The notes under the pieces: generated by a model
What the model was told of the DNA's origin: nothing
What the model saw: only the letters and a program-made list of their open reading frames with translations
Databases searched by the model: none
In this document: positions 37,375 through 47,435 of the stretch, one piece after another
How positions within the stretch are numbered: the stretch's first letter is position 1
Layout of the letters: each line of letters starts with the position of its first letter
Origin: Rhizobium brockwellii
GTDB lineage: Bacteria > Pseudomonadota > Alphaproteobacteria > Rhizobiales > Rhizobiaceae
DNA length: 64,000 nucleotides
Direction: 5' to 3'
Assembly (NCBI RefSeq): GCF_000769405.2
Contig: NZ_CP053439.1
Span: 4,515,001-4,579,000 of the forward strand
Made by a program: the position numbers and the translations under genes

Positions 37375-38254
37375 GATGACCGCTTCCGTTACTGCGGCCA
37401 GGCCGCCATCCGACATCACCAAACGCAGCCTGCCGGCGTCGCTGATCATCCACGCCCTGCTGATCGCTGCTTCACTTTTAATGCTTTATCCGCTGTTGTG
37501 GATGGTTTCGGCATCGGTCAGGCCGGAAAACGAGATCTTCTCGTCGACCTCGCTCATCCCGTCGTCGATCGATTTCTCCTCCTATGCACGCGGTTGGGTC
37601 GGCCTCGATGTCAGCTTCGGCCGGTTTTTCTGGAATTCGCTGGTCATCTCGCTGCTGGTGGTGACAGGCAATGTCATCGCTTGTTCGCTGACAGCCTTCG
37701 CCTTTGCGCGGCTGCGTTTTGTCGGCCGGAACTTCTGGTTCGCGATCATGCTCGGCACGTTGATGATCCCCTATCACGTGACGCTGATCCCGCAATATGT
37801 GCTCTTTCTCGATCTCGGCTGGGTCAACACCATCCTGCCGCTTGTCGTGCCGAAGTTCCTGGCAAGCGATGCCTTCTTCATCTTCCTGATGGTGCAGTTC
37901 TTCCGAGGCATCCCGCGCGAATTGGACGAAGCGGCGATGATGGATGGCTGCAGCGCTTGGCGCATCTACTGGAAGATTATGCTGCCGCTGTCGCTGCCGG
38001 TGATGGCAACGGCTGCGATCTTCTCCTTCATCTGGACCTGGGACGATTTCTTCGGTCCGCTGATCTACCTGAACGATATGAACACTTATACGATCCAGCT
38101 CGGCCTGCGCACCTTCGTGGATTCCACCAGTGCATCGGATTGGGGCGGTTTGTTCGCCATGTCGACCCTGACGCTCGTGCCGGTGTTCTTCTTCTTCCTG
38201 TTTTTCCAGCGCCTGCTGATCGAGGGCATCGCCACGACGGGTATGAAGCGTTGA
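37367..38254 (+). CDS. ABC sugar transporter permease (MalG/UgpE type)
   Basis: A 295-aa partner permease. The first membrane segment is LIIHALLIAASLLMLYPLLW. The EAA loop reads ELDEAAMMDGCSAWRIYWKIMLPLSLP. The C terminus ends RLLIEGIATTGMKR, a motif common to this family (x-GLTAGAVK-like). Its stop overlaps a possible start of the next gene in a TGATG junction. Confidence 0.92.
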   Translation: MTEMTASVTAARPPSDITKRSLPASLIIHALLIAASLLMLYPLLWMVSASVRPENEIFSSTSLIPSSIDFSSYARGWVGLDVSFGRFFWNSLVISLLVVTGNVIACSLTAFAFARLRFVGRNFWFAIMLGTLMIPYHVTLIPQYVLFLDLGWVNTILPLVVPKFLASDAFFIFLMVQFFRGIPRELDEAAMMDGCSAWRIYWKIMLPLSLPVMATAAIFSFIWTWDDFFGPLIYLNDMNTYTIQLGLRTFVDSTSASDWGGLFAMSTLTLVPVFFFFLFFQRLLIEGIATTGMKR

Positions 38255-38277
38255 TGGCGATAACGGGAAAGAGCGAC

Positions 38278-39351
38278 ATGAGCATCAGGACGGTGGCGAT
38301 CATTGGTTGCGGTATCGGCCGCTCCCACATCGTCGAAGGTTACCTGCCGCATTCCGATAAGTTCAAGGTCGTGGCGATCTGCGACCTGAACGAGCAGCGC
38401 ATGGCGGCGGTCGGCGACGAGTTCGGCATCGAACGGCGCACCACCTCTTTTGCGGAACTGCTGGCCGACGACACGATCGACATCATCGATATCTGCACCC
38501 CTCCCGGCATCCATCTGGAACAGGTGGTCGCGGCCCTGGCTGCCGGTAAACATGTCGTCTGCGAAAAGCCGCTGACAGGCTCGCTTGCCGCCGTCGATAC
38601 CATCATGGAAGCGGAAAAGACCGCCAAAGGCGTGCTGATGCCGATCTTCCAGTATCGTTACGGTGACGGCATTCAGAAGGCCAAGCGGATCATCGACGCC
38701 GGTATTGCCGGCAAGCCCTATACCGCTTCGGTCGAAACCTTCTGGCTGCGCAAGCCGGAATATTACGCTGTGCCTTGGCGCGGTAAATGGGCGACGGAGC
38801 TTGGCGGCGTGCTCGTCACCCATGCCCTGCATCTGCACGACATGCTCATGCATCTGATGGGTCCGGCGGCAAGGGTCTTCGGCCGCGTCGCCACCCGAGT
38901 CAACGATATCGAGGTCGAGGATTGTGCCTCCGCCAGCCTGCTGATGGAAAACGGCGCCTTTGTCTCGCTGTCTTGCACGCTTGGTTCGCAGGAGCAGATT
39001 AGCCGGCTCAGGCTGCACTTCGAGAACGTCACTTTCGAAAGCAGCCACGAACCCTATACCCCCGGCAAGGACCCCTGGAAGATCATCGCCGCGAATGACG
39101 ACGTGCGGGAAAAGATCGAACGGGTGGTTGGCGACTGGCAGCCGGTCGCGCCGCGTTTCACCACGCAGATGGGCCAGTTCCATGCCTTTTTGAGTGGCCA
39201 TGCGCCGCTGCCGGTAACGAGCTGGGACGCGCGCCGGGCGCTGGAACTCGTCACCGCCATCTACCAGTCTTCCGACAGCGGCGCTGACGTGCCGCTGCCG
39301 GTCGGTCCCGACAGTCCGAAATACGCCGATTGGCGCGCAAGAACGAAGTAA
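38278..39351 (+). CDS. Gfo/Idh/MocA-family oxidoreductase, 357 aa
   Basis: The third family member in this region. The Rossmann motif is [21 protein letters not shown] motif [18 protein letters not shown], and the catalytic-type His block [21 protein letters not shown] prefer ATG 38278, preceded by GGGAAAGAG, giving the natural [10 protein letters not shown] start; ATG 38254, overlapping the permease stop, would add eight residues. Embedded between permease and ATPase genes, it likely acts first on the imported compound. Confidence 0.88.
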   Translation: MSIRTVAIIGCGIGRSHIVEGYLPHSDKFKVVAICDLNEQRMAAVGDEFGIERRTTSFAELLADDTIDIIDICTPPGIHLEQVVAALAAGKHVVCEKPLTGSLAAVDTIMEAEKTAKGVLMPIFQYRYGDGIQKAKRIIDAGIAGKPYTASVETFWLRKPEYYAVPWRGKWATELGGVLVTHALHLHDMLMHLMGPAARVFGRVATRVNDIEVEDCASASLLMENGAFVSLSCTLGSQEQISRLRLHFENVTFESSHEPYTPGKDPWKIIAANDDVREKIERVVGDWQPVAPRFTTQMGQFHAFLSGHAPLPVTSWDARRALELVTAIYQSSDSGADVPLPVGPDSPKYADWRARTK

Positions 39352-39383
39352 CCGATAAAATAAGAAGAGAGGGTTTTGAGAAG

Positions 39384-40460
<1,077 letters not shown>

Positions 40461-40529
40461 GCGCACCGCCGCTTGACATCAGATCCTCGTCTGCCCCATC
40501 ATTTCGGAAGGGGCAGAAGGGGATCAAGC

Positions 40530-41405
40530 ATGACGCCTGAAGATAGGATTCATGCGCTTGGCATCTGGCAGGGCCCGATCGAAATCTCGCCGATAGCAGG
40601 CGGCATCACCAACAGGAATTATCTGGTCAGCGATGCCGTCGCGCGGTGCGTGGTCAGGCTCGGCACCGATATTCCGATCCATCACATCAACAGGCACAAC
40701 GAGCTTGCCGCAAGCCGTGCCGCCCATGCAGCCGGCATTGCGCCCGCGGTCATCCACCATTCGCCGGGCGTCCTGGTGCTCGAATATATCGAGGCGAGAG
40801 CGCTTGCGCCGGAGGATATCAGGACACCTGATACGCTCGCCCGGGTCGTTCCGCTCGTCCGCGCCTGCCATCGCGACATCGCCCGGCATTTCCGCGGCCA
40901 GGCGATGATCTTCTGGGTCTTCCACGTCATCCGCGATTATGCCGCCAATCTGAAGGCGTCGGAGAGTGCCTATCTCCCTCTGCTGCCGGGGCTCATCGGC
41001 AGGGCTGAGACGCTGGAAGAAGCGGCAGGGCCTTTCGAGATCGCCTTCGGCCACAACGATCTGTTGGCCGCCAACTTTCTCGATGACGGCAAACGGCTCT
41101 GGCTGATCGACTGGGACTATGCCGGTTTCAACACGCCGCTTTTCGATCTTGGCGGATTGGCCTCCAACAACGAATTCTCGGAAGCGGCCGAGCGCACGAT
41201 GCTGGAGACCTATTTCGACCAGCCGCTGACCGATAATCTCAGCCGGCGCTATGCCGCGATGAAATGCGCCTCGCTGCTGCGCGAGGCGCTCTGGAGCATG
41301 ATTTCGGAAATTCATTCCACCATCGATTTTGATTACGCCGGCTACACGGCCGAAAATCTCGAGCGCTTCGAGCGCGCCTATCAAGCCTTTGAACAGGACC
41401 AATAA
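40530..41405 (+). CDS. Choline/ethanolamine-kinase-like small-molecule phosphotransferase
   Basis: A 291-aa APH-fold kinase. The catalytic loop is FEIAFGHNDLLAANFL and the metal-binding Asp is in LWLIDWDYAGFN; IAGGITNRNYLV is the glycine-rich loop. It resembles choline kinases and aminoglycoside phosphotransferases, with choline kinase the closer pattern. It most likely phosphorylates an imported hydroxy compound. GGGGCAGAAGGGG precedes the ATG. The stop is immediately followed by the ATG of the flavoprotein gene, so they probably act in one pathway on an amine-bearing substrate. Confidence 0.82.
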   Translation: MTPEDRIHALGIWQGPIEISPIAGGITNRNYLVSDAVARCVVRLGTDIPIHHINRHNELAASRAAHAAGIAPAVIHHSPGVLVLEYIEARALAPEDIRTPDTLARVVPLVRACHRDIARHFRGQAMIFWVFHVIRDYAANLKASESAYLPLLPGLIGRAETLEEAAGPFEIAFGHNDLLAANFLDDGKRLWLIDWDYAGFNTPLFDLGGLASNNEFSEAAERTMLETYFDQPLTDNLSRRYAAMKCASLLREALWSMISEIHSTIDFDYAGYTAENLERFERAYQAFEQDQ

Positions 41406-43856
41406 ATGACGAAGGAATTACCGAAGACGGCGAAAGCCGTGGTCATCGGCGGCGGCATCATCGGCTGCTCGACAGCCTATCATCTCGGCAAGCTCGGCTG
41501 GACCGATACCGTGCTGCTGGAGCGTAAGAAGCTTACCTCGGGCACCACCTTCCACGCCGCCGGCCTCGTCGGCCAGTTGCGCACCAGCGCCAACATCACC
41601 CAGCTTCTTGGCTATTCCGTCGATCTCTACAAGCGGCTGGAAGAGGAAACGGGTCTCGGCACCGGCTGGAAGATGAATGGCGGCCTGCGCCTTGCCTGCA
41701 ACGAGGAACGCTGGACCGAGGTCAGGCGCCAGGCGACCACCGCCCAGTCCTTCGGCCTCGAAATGCAATTGCTGACCCCGCAGGAAGCCTTCGATCTCTG
41801 GCCGTTGATGACAACAGACGATCTCGTCGGCGCTGCCTTCCTCCCGACCGACGGCCAGGCCAACCCCTCCGACATCACCCAGGCGCTGGCAAAGGGCGCC
41901 CGCATGTCAGGCGTTTCGATCTTCGAGGATACCGAAGTCCTCGACCTCGAAATCGACAAGGGAAAGATCCGCGCCGTCATCACGGCGCAAGGGCGTATCG
42001 AATGCGAGCGCGTCGTCGTCTGCGCCGGCCAATGGACGCGCGCCTTCGCCGCCCGCTTCGGCGTCAACGTACCGCTGGTCTCCGTCGAGCACCAATACAT
42101 CATCACCGAATCCTTCGGCGTGCCCTCCAACCTGCCGACGCTGCGCGATCCCGATCGCCTGACCTACTATAAGGAGGAGGTCGGCGGCATCGTCATGGGC
42201 GGCTATGAGCCGAACCCCATTCCCTGGGCGAAAAGCGGCATTCCCGAAGGTTTCCACTACACGCTGCTGGACAGCAATTTCGACCATTTCGAACAGATCA
42301 TGGAACAGGCGCTCGGCCGCATTCCGGCGCTGGAAAACGTCGGCGTCAAGCAGCTGCTGAACGGCCCGGAAAGCTTCACGCCGGATGGTAACTTCATTCT
42401 CGGCGAGGCACCCGAGCTGACGAATTTCTTCGTTGGCGCCGGTTTTAACGCCTTCGGCATTGCTTCGGCCGGCGGCGCCGGCATGGCGCTTGCCGAATGG
42501 GTGACGAAGGGCGAACCGCCTTATGATCTCTGGCCCGTCGATATCCGCCGTTTCGGCCGGCCGCATTTCGATACTGACTGGGTGCGCACGCGCACGCTCG
42601 AAGCCTATGGCAAACATTACACCATGGCCTGGCCGTTCGAGGAACATTCGAGCGGCCGCCCTTGCCGCAAATCACCGCTCTATGACCGGCTGAAGGCGCA
42701 GGGCGCCTGTTTCGGCGAAAAGCTCGGCTGGGAACGGCCGAACTGGTTTGCCGATCTCTTCGCCAACGAGGAGCCGAAGGATATCTACAGCTACACCAGG
42801 CAAAACTGGTTCGACGCCGTCGGCCGCGAACATAAGGCCGTGCGTGAAGCGGCCGTCATCTTCGACCAGACGTCGTTTGCCAAATTCGTGCTGAAGGGCA
42901 GGGATGCCGAGGCAGCCTTGTCCTGGATCGCCGCCAACGATGTCGCAAGACCTGTAGGGTCGCTCATTTACACGCAGATGCTGAACGACAAGGGCGGCAT
43001 CGAATGCGACGTGACGGTCGCCCGCATCGCCGAGAACGAATATTACATCGTCACCGGTACCGGCTTCGCCACCCATGACTTCGACTGGATCGCACGCAAT
43101 ATCCCGGCGGCGATGCATGCCGAGCTGGTCGACGTCACATCTGCCTATTCCGTGCTGTCGCTGATGGGACCGAATTCCCGCGCCGTGTTGGAAAAGGTGA
43201 CGGGCAGCGACGTCTCGAATGCAGCCTTCCCCTTCGGCAAGGTCAGGACCATCGGCATTGCAGGTTGCCCGGTGCGGGCGCTGCGCATCACCTATGTCGG
43301 GGAGCTCGGCTATGAACTGCATATTCCCATTGAATATGCGACCACGGTCTATGACGTGCTGATGGCCGCGGGTGGTCAGCTCGGCCTCGTCAATGCCGGC
43401 TACCGCGCCATTGAGAGCTGCCGCCTGGAAAAGGGTTATCGCGCCTGGGGGTCGGATATCGGTCCCGATCATACGCCTGTTGAAGCCGGTCTCGGCTGGG
43501 CGGTGAAGATGCGGAAGAATATTCCGTTCCGCGGCCGCGAGGCGATCGAACGGCAGCTTGCGGGCGGGGTGAAGAAGCGCCTCGCCTGCTTCATTCCGGA
43601 GGATGCGGACGCGGTGCTGCTCGGCCGCGAAACGATCTATCGCGACGGCAAGCGCGTCGGCTGGCTGTCGAGCGGCGGCTTCGGCTACACAATGGGCAAG
43701 CCGATCGGCTACGGCTACGTCCGCAATCCCGACGGCGTGACGGAGGATTTCGTTCTCTCCGGCAGCTATGAGCTTGATGTCGCGCGGGAACGCATCCCCT
43801 GCAAGGTCTCGCTGTCGCCGCTCTACGATTCGGATATGGCGCGGGTAAAGGCGTAG
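41406..43856 (+). CDS. Dimethylglycine/sarcosine dehydrogenase-like flavoprotein with GcvT C-terminal domain
   Basis: An 816-aa two-part enzyme. Residues 1-400 are a DAO-type FAD domain (VVIGGGIIGCSTAYHLGKLG, then GTTFHAAGLVGQLR where related enzymes hold FAD covalently). An FAO_M-like linker follows, then an aminomethyltransferase (GcvT/GCV_T_C) domain from about residue 430 that would transfer the released one-carbon unit to tetrahydrofolate (GELGYELHIPIEYA, ESCRLEKGYRAWGSDIGPDHTP). Expected reaction: oxidative N-demethylation of a secondary or tertiary amine in the cytosol. Being last in a sugar-type importer operon suggests that the imported substrate carries an N-methyl group. Confidence 0.88.
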   Translation: MTKELPKTAKAVVIGGGIIGCSTAYHLGKLGWTDTVLLERKKLTSGTTFHAAGLVGQLRTSANITQLLGYSVDLYKRLEEETGLGTGWKMNGGLRLACNEERWTEVRRQATTAQSFGLEMQLLTPQEAFDLWPLMTTDDLVGAAFLPTDGQANPSDITQALAKGARMSGVSIFEDTEVLDLEIDKGKIRAVITAQGRIECERVVVCAGQWTRAFAARFGVNVPLVSVEHQYIITESFGVPSNLPTLRDPDRLTYYKEEVGGIVMGGYEPNPIPWAKSGIPEGFHYTLLDSNFDHFEQIMEQALGRIPALENVGVKQLLNGPESFTPDGNFILGEAPELTNFFVGAGFNAFGIASAGGAGMALAEWVTKGEPPYDLWPVDIRRFGRPHFDTDWVRTRTLEAYGKHYTMAWPFEEHSSGRPCRKSPLYDRLKAQGACFGEKLGWERPNWFADLFANEEPKDIYSYTRQNWFDAVGREHKAVREAAVIFDQTSFAKFVLKGRDAEAALSWIAANDVARPVGSLIYTQMLNDKGGIECDVTVARIAENEYYIVTGTGFATHDFDWIARNIPAAMHAELVDVTSAYSVLSLMGPNSRAVLEKVTGSDVSNAAFPFGKVRTIGIAGCPVRALRITYVGELGYELHIPIEYATTVYDVLMAAGGQLGLVNAGYRAIESCRLEKGYRAWGSDIGPDHTPVEAGLGWAVKMRKNIPFRGREAIERQLAGGVKKRLACFIPEDADAVLLGRETIYRDGKRVGWLSSGGFGYTMGKPIGYGYVRNPDGVTEDFVLSGSYELDVARERIPCKVSLSPLYDSDMARVKA

Positions 43857-43862
43857 CCGGGT

Positions 43863-45317
43863 CTAGAATAGCGGCAGACGGTCGTCCTGGATCAGGATCT
43901 CCAGCTTGTCGGAGACGTCCTGCGTCCACGCCCGATTTCCTGTCAAAGCCGCTGGGAAAAGTCCTGGAAGGGTGAAAAGAGCCGCCGAAATCGCAAGGCC
44001 GGTGCGCGGGACATCGGCGATGAGAGCGGCGATTTCACCAGCACGGGGATCGCGCAGTTCATAGCGCTCGCCGTTGCCGTGCTCGCCGATCGCATAGCGC
44101 ATCCATGCCGCAACGGCGATCGCATAGGTCTCTGCCTTGTCGCCATGCGCCAGTGCCTCGGTTGCCGGTTCCAGCAGCCGCTGCGGCAGTTTTTGCGTGC
44201 CGTCCATGGCGATCTGATAGGTGCGATGCGCGATCGCCTTGTTTGCAAAGCGCGCTATCAATTCGCTGGCATAGTCATCGAGGTCGATGCCGGGAACCGC
44301 ATCGAGCGTTCTTGCGGCCGCATGCATGTGCCGGTAGGCAAGGGCTGCCAGGCCGGCATCGTCCATGACGTCACGGATGAATTCATAGCCGCCGATATAA
44401 CCGAGATAGGCGAGCAGCGAATGCGCGCCGTTCAGCATCCGGAGCTTCATCTTCTCATAGGCCGAAACATCCGTGACCATCAGCGCGCCGGCCTTCTCCC
44501 AGGCCGGCCGGCCATTGGCGAAATGATCCTCGATTACCCATTGCGTGAAGGGTTCGGTCTCGATCGCCGCCAGATCCTGCCGTCCGGTCAGCCGTTCGGC
44601 ATCCTGGTAGGTCGCCTCGGTGCTCGCCGGCGTGATGCGGTCGACCATGGTCGAGGGGAAGGGCACATTTGCCTCGATCCATTGACGAAGCGAGGGGTCG
44701 ACGCGTTCGGCAAAATCGAGAACCAGTCGTTTCAAAACTGCGCCGTTGCTCGGAAGATTGTCGCAGCTGAGCGGTGTGAAGGGGGCGATGCCCTTCGCCC
44801 GTCGCCGGGAAAGTCCCTCGACCAGATAACCGATGACGCCGCGCGGCGCATGGCGGTTGGCGAGGTCGGCCGCCACGTCGGCATGGTTGAGGTCGAGCCC
44901 TCCGGTCGCGGTATCCATGCCATAGGCCTTTTCCGTCACCGTCAGGCTGACGATGCGGATCGCCGGATCTTCAAGCCGGTCGAGCAGTCCTGCCGGATCG
45001 CGTGTCGCCACATGTGCCCGCAGAATGGGACCGATCACCTGCGCCACCGTGCCCGACGTATCGCGGATCAGCATCGTATAGAGGCCGTTCTGCTCGTTAA
45101 GGTGATCGGCGACATCAGCAGTGCGCAGACTTGCCACCTCTATGCCCCAGTCTCCGCCCTCTACGGCAAGTGCGGCATCGGTAAACGGCGCGAAATGCGC
45201 GCGGAAAAAGGCGCCTGGCCCAAGATGCAGGATGCCGCTTTTCAGCTGGTTGCGGTCATAGGCGGGAAGCTTCGCCGTCGGGGCGAGGCCGGAAAGGGTC
45301 TTCAGTCGTTCGGTCAC
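43863..45317 (-). CDS. uxuB: Mannitol dehydrogenase family, probable fructuronate reductase
   Basis: A 484-aa NAD-dependent polyol/uronate dehydrogenase of the long-chain mannitol family. ILHLGPGAFFRAHFAPF is the N-terminal signature, VSLTVTEKAYG is conserved, and KMKLRMLNGAHSLLAYLG carries the catalytic Lys and the Asn/His motif. Cotranscription with uronate isomerase (4-bp overlap) makes D-fructuronate to D-mannonate the most likely reaction. Mannitol or arabinitol oxidation is the alternative. It converges with the flavoprotein gene, leaving only 6 bp. Confidence 0.85.
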   Translation of the reverse strand: MTERLKTLSGLAPTAKLPAYDRNQLKSGILHLGPGAFFRAHFAPFTDAALAVEGGDWGIEVASLRTADVADHLNEQNGLYTMLIRDTSGTVAQVIGPILRAHVATRDPAGLLDRLEDPAIRIVSLTVTEKAYGMDTATGGLDLNHADVAADLANRHAPRGVIGYLVEGLSRRRAKGIAPFTPLSCDNLPSNGAVLKRLVLDFAERVDPSLRQWIEANVPFPSTMVDRITPASTEATYQDAERLTGRQDLAAIETEPFTQWVIEDHFANGRPAWEKAGALMVTDVSAYEKMKLRMLNGAHSLLAYLGYIGGYEFIRDVMDDAGLAALAYRHMHAAARTLDAVPGIDLDDYASELIARFANKAIAHRTYQIAMDGTQKLPQRLLEPATEALAHGDKAETYAIAVAAWMRYAIGEHGNGERYELRDPRAGEIAALIADVPRTGLAISAALFTLPGLFPAALTGNRAWTQDVSDKLEILIQDDRLPLF

Positions 45318-46729
45318 AGCTTGTAGGCCTTCTTTGCACTGCCATAGGAGAGCTCGCCCGCGACGATCTCGGCTTCCCGCCTGGAAATCCGGTGCTCGGC
45401 GGCAAGCTGGGCAAGGAAGCGGCAGACTTCGCGGCGCCAGACGTCATGCCGCGCGGGGATCGAAAGCAGCGCGCGCGTATCGTCGTTGAAACCCGCCATA
45501 TTGGCAAAACCTGCCGTCTCGACGACTTGATCGAGGTAGCGGCGGATGCCGTTCGGGCTGTCGTAGAACCACCAGGGCGGGCCGATCATCAGGCAGGGCC
45601 AGTGGCCAGCCATCGGCGCCAGCTCGCGTGCATAGGTCGTCTCGTCGAGCGTGAAGAGCAGCACACGCAAACCCGGTGCGTGGCCGTATCTGGAAAGCAG
45701 CGCATTCAGGCCGCCGACCCAGTCGGTGCTTGTCGGGATATCGGCGCCCATATTGGGGCCGCGGGTCGAGAAAAGTCCGCGGTCGGTGTTGCGTCTGGAG
45801 CCGGCATGGATCTGCATCACCATGCCGTCCTCGGCCGAAAGCCCGGCCATCTCGGTCATCATCTGGCCACGGAAGAGTTCGGCCTCCTCGGCCGAAAGCG
45901 GCCCCTTCAGCGCCTTGTCGAGCAACGCCTGCTTTTCCGCAAGTGGCAGGTCGGCGGTAAAGGCTGTGGGCACGCCGTGATCGGTCGCGGTGGCGCCGAA
46001 CTGGCGGAAATAGGCGCGTCGGCGCCGATGCGCCTCGATAAGGCCGTCCCAACGCGTCACCTCAGTGCCGGTGATCTCTCCGAACTTGACGAGATTGTCG
46101 CGGAAGCCGACGGCGTCGGGATCGGTGACACTGTCCGGCCTGTAGGTGGTGCGCACCTTGCCGATCCATCCGTCGGCCGCCATCTTCTGGTGATGCGCCA
46201 GAGGATCGAGCGCCCCATCCGTCGTCGCGATCGTTTCGATGCCGAATCGCTGATGCAGCGCCCGCGGGCGGAATTCGGGAAGGGCAAGCTGGGCATTGAT
46301 ATGGTCGTAGAGCGCATCGGCATTGTCAGCCGTCAGCGGCTCGGTGCAGCCGAGCACGGCCGACATAGCGTGGTCGACCCAGAGGCTAGAAGGCGTTCCG
46401 CGGAACAGATGATAATGCGCGGCAAAGGTCCGCCAGATCGCCCGTCCCTCAGCCACCGGCTTGCCGTCGAGCCGCGGCACGCCGAGCTCGTCCAACGTGA
46501 CGCCGACGCTGTGCAGCATGCGGAAGAGATAGTGATCGGGAATGACCAGCAGCGAGGCCGCATCTTCAAAGGGCTTGTCGTCGGCGAACCAGGACGGTTC
46601 GGTATGCCCGTGCGGGCTGACGATCGGAAGATTGCGCACCGTCTCGTAGAGGTCTCGCGCGATGGTCCGTGTTGCCGGATCAGCCGGAAAAAGCCGGTCC
46701 GGATGAAGAAAGCCGTTTCCTGCATCCAT
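45314..46729 (-). CDS. uxaC: Glucuronate (uronate) isomerase
   Basis: A 471-aa amidohydrolase-fold isomerase converting D-glucuronate to D-fructuronate (and galacturonate to tagaturonate). The metal-site motif is IVSPHGHTEPSWFADDKPF at the N terminus. VMQIHAGSRRNTDRGLF and MIGPPWWFYDSPNGIRRY are diagnostic of UxaC, as is the C-terminal GFNDDTRALLSIPARHDVWRR. GGGAGG precedes the ATG. It is the first gene of a two-gene operon with the reductase. A TetR-type operator 63 bp upstream ties it to the transporter regulon. Confidence 0.94.
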   Translation of the reverse strand: MDAGNGFLHPDRLFPADPATRTIARDLYETVRNLPIVSPHGHTEPSWFADDKPFEDAASLLVIPDHYLFRMLHSVGVTLDELGVPRLDGKPVAEGRAIWRTFAAHYHLFRGTPSSLWVDHAMSAVLGCTEPLTADNADALYDHINAQLALPEFRPRALHQRFGIETIATTDGALDPLAHHQKMAADGWIGKVRTTYRPDSVTDPDAVGFRDNLVKFGEITGTEVTRWDGLIEAHRRRRAYFRQFGATATDHGVPTAFTADLPLAEKQALLDKALKGPLSAEEAELFRGQMMTEMAGLSAEDGMVMQIHAGSRRNTDRGLFSTRGPNMGADIPTSTDWVGGLNALLSRYGHAPGLRVLLFTLDETTYARELAPMAGHWPCLMIGPPWWFYDSPNGIRRYLDQVVETAGFANMAGFNDDTRALLSIPARHDVWRREVCRFLAQLAAEHRISRREAEIVAGELSYGSAKKAYKL

Positions 46730-46792
46730 CAGTATTCCTCCCAGATGGATAACGGCCTACCCCACAACATCAGGCACGGCAAGGTCTTTTAG

Positions 46793-46808
46793 TAACCAAA
46801 CGGTACAG
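46793..46808. promoter_or_regulatory. TetR-type operator, site 3 (uxaC)
   Basis: GTAACC-AAAC-GGTACA; its left arm and spacer match site 1 apart from one base (GTAACC against GTAACT). It is 63 nt upstream of uxaC, the same distance as the other two sites have from their genes. The right arm is weaker. Confidence 0.6.
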
Positions 46809-46907
46809 TTTTGCGCATGGCCGCGCCGGGCATGGAAAGCATTGACGCGGCGGCCTATTTCCGCTTTGCAGAACCATCTGTTCTGCCGGTTTCGGCAAAG
46901 GAAGATG

Positions 46908-47179
46908 TAGAGCCTTTCCGGGTTAGATTGTAGCATTCTGTTGGCTCAAACGGAGTCGGATGGTCGACCGGCCGGCGCGCGTCGTAGCCCGGCTCTACGA
47001 CCAAGCCGGCCGGTCGAGCAGGCGGCCCGTTTCAGCCAACCCGAAGGGCCGGGCATCTTTCCGCCAGGGCAAAGGCGATCGGCTCGGACGTACCAAGGGG
47101 TATGCCCTTCGCCAATCGCCTCTGCCCTGACGAAAACCTGCTCCGGCAGAATGCTGCAATCTAACCCGGAAAGGCTCTA
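46908..47179. mobile_element. 272-bp MITE-like element with 32-bp terminal inverted repeats
   Basis: The left end starts TAGAGCCTTTCCGGG (46908) and the right end closes CCCGGAAAGGCTCTA (47179). Over 32 bases the arms match with one mismatch (46909-46940 and 47147-47178). Inside are two more hairpins. The first is nested, with arms 46940-46953/47027-47040, 46965-46976/47005-47016 and 46981-46987/46995-47001. The second has 15-bp arms at 47065-47079/47115-47129. TA at both outer ends would fit a TA target-site duplication. It has no coding capacity of its own. Its right arm supplies GGAAAGG, the ribosome site of slyX. Confidence 0.75.
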
Positions 47180-47389
47180 ATGTCCGACGAGACGAACCGC
47201 ATCACCCAGCTGGAAGAAATGCTGGCCCACCAGGCAAAGACCATCGAAGAGCTTTCCGATCAGCTCACCGAGCAATGGAAGACGGTCGAGCAGATGCGCA
47301 CCAAGCTCGACCGGCTCACCGAACGCTTCCTGTCGCTGGAAGAGCAGTCATTGGAAGCGCCTGGCATCACCCGCCCGCCGCATTATTGA
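47180..47389 (+). CDS. slyX: SlyX family protein
   Basis: A 69-aa coiled-coil protein of the SlyX family: ITQLEEMLAHQAKTIEELSD, then RTKLDRLTERFLSL and the C-terminal PPHY typical of SlyX. Function is unknown in any species to my knowledge. The ATG begins immediately after an inverted-repeat element, whose end provides the Shine-Dalgarno GGAAAGG five bases upstream. Thus translation depends on the element sequence. Confidence 0.9.
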   Translation: MSDETNRITQLEEMLAHQAKTIEELSDQLTEQWKTVEQMRTKLDRLTERFLSLEEQSLEAPGITRPPHY

Positions 47390-47390
47390 C

Positions 47391-47415
47391 GGCACGCGGC
47401 GCAATGCCGCGTGCC
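47391..47415. terminator. Bidirectional hairpin between slyX and gabD
   Basis: GGCACGCGGC-GCAAT-GCCGCGTGCC, a perfect 10-bp stem starting 2 bp after the slyX stop and ending 20 bp before the gabD stop. There is no long T run, so termination strength is uncertain. Confidence 0.6.
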
Positions 47416-47435
47416 CGTCTCGCTAGGATGATCAA

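Noticed and set aside
46941..47180. A 79-codon open frame inside the inverted-repeat element
   Set aside because: The sequence is explained by hairpin arms and lacks a ribosome site or any recognised motif. Better read as a non-coding element.
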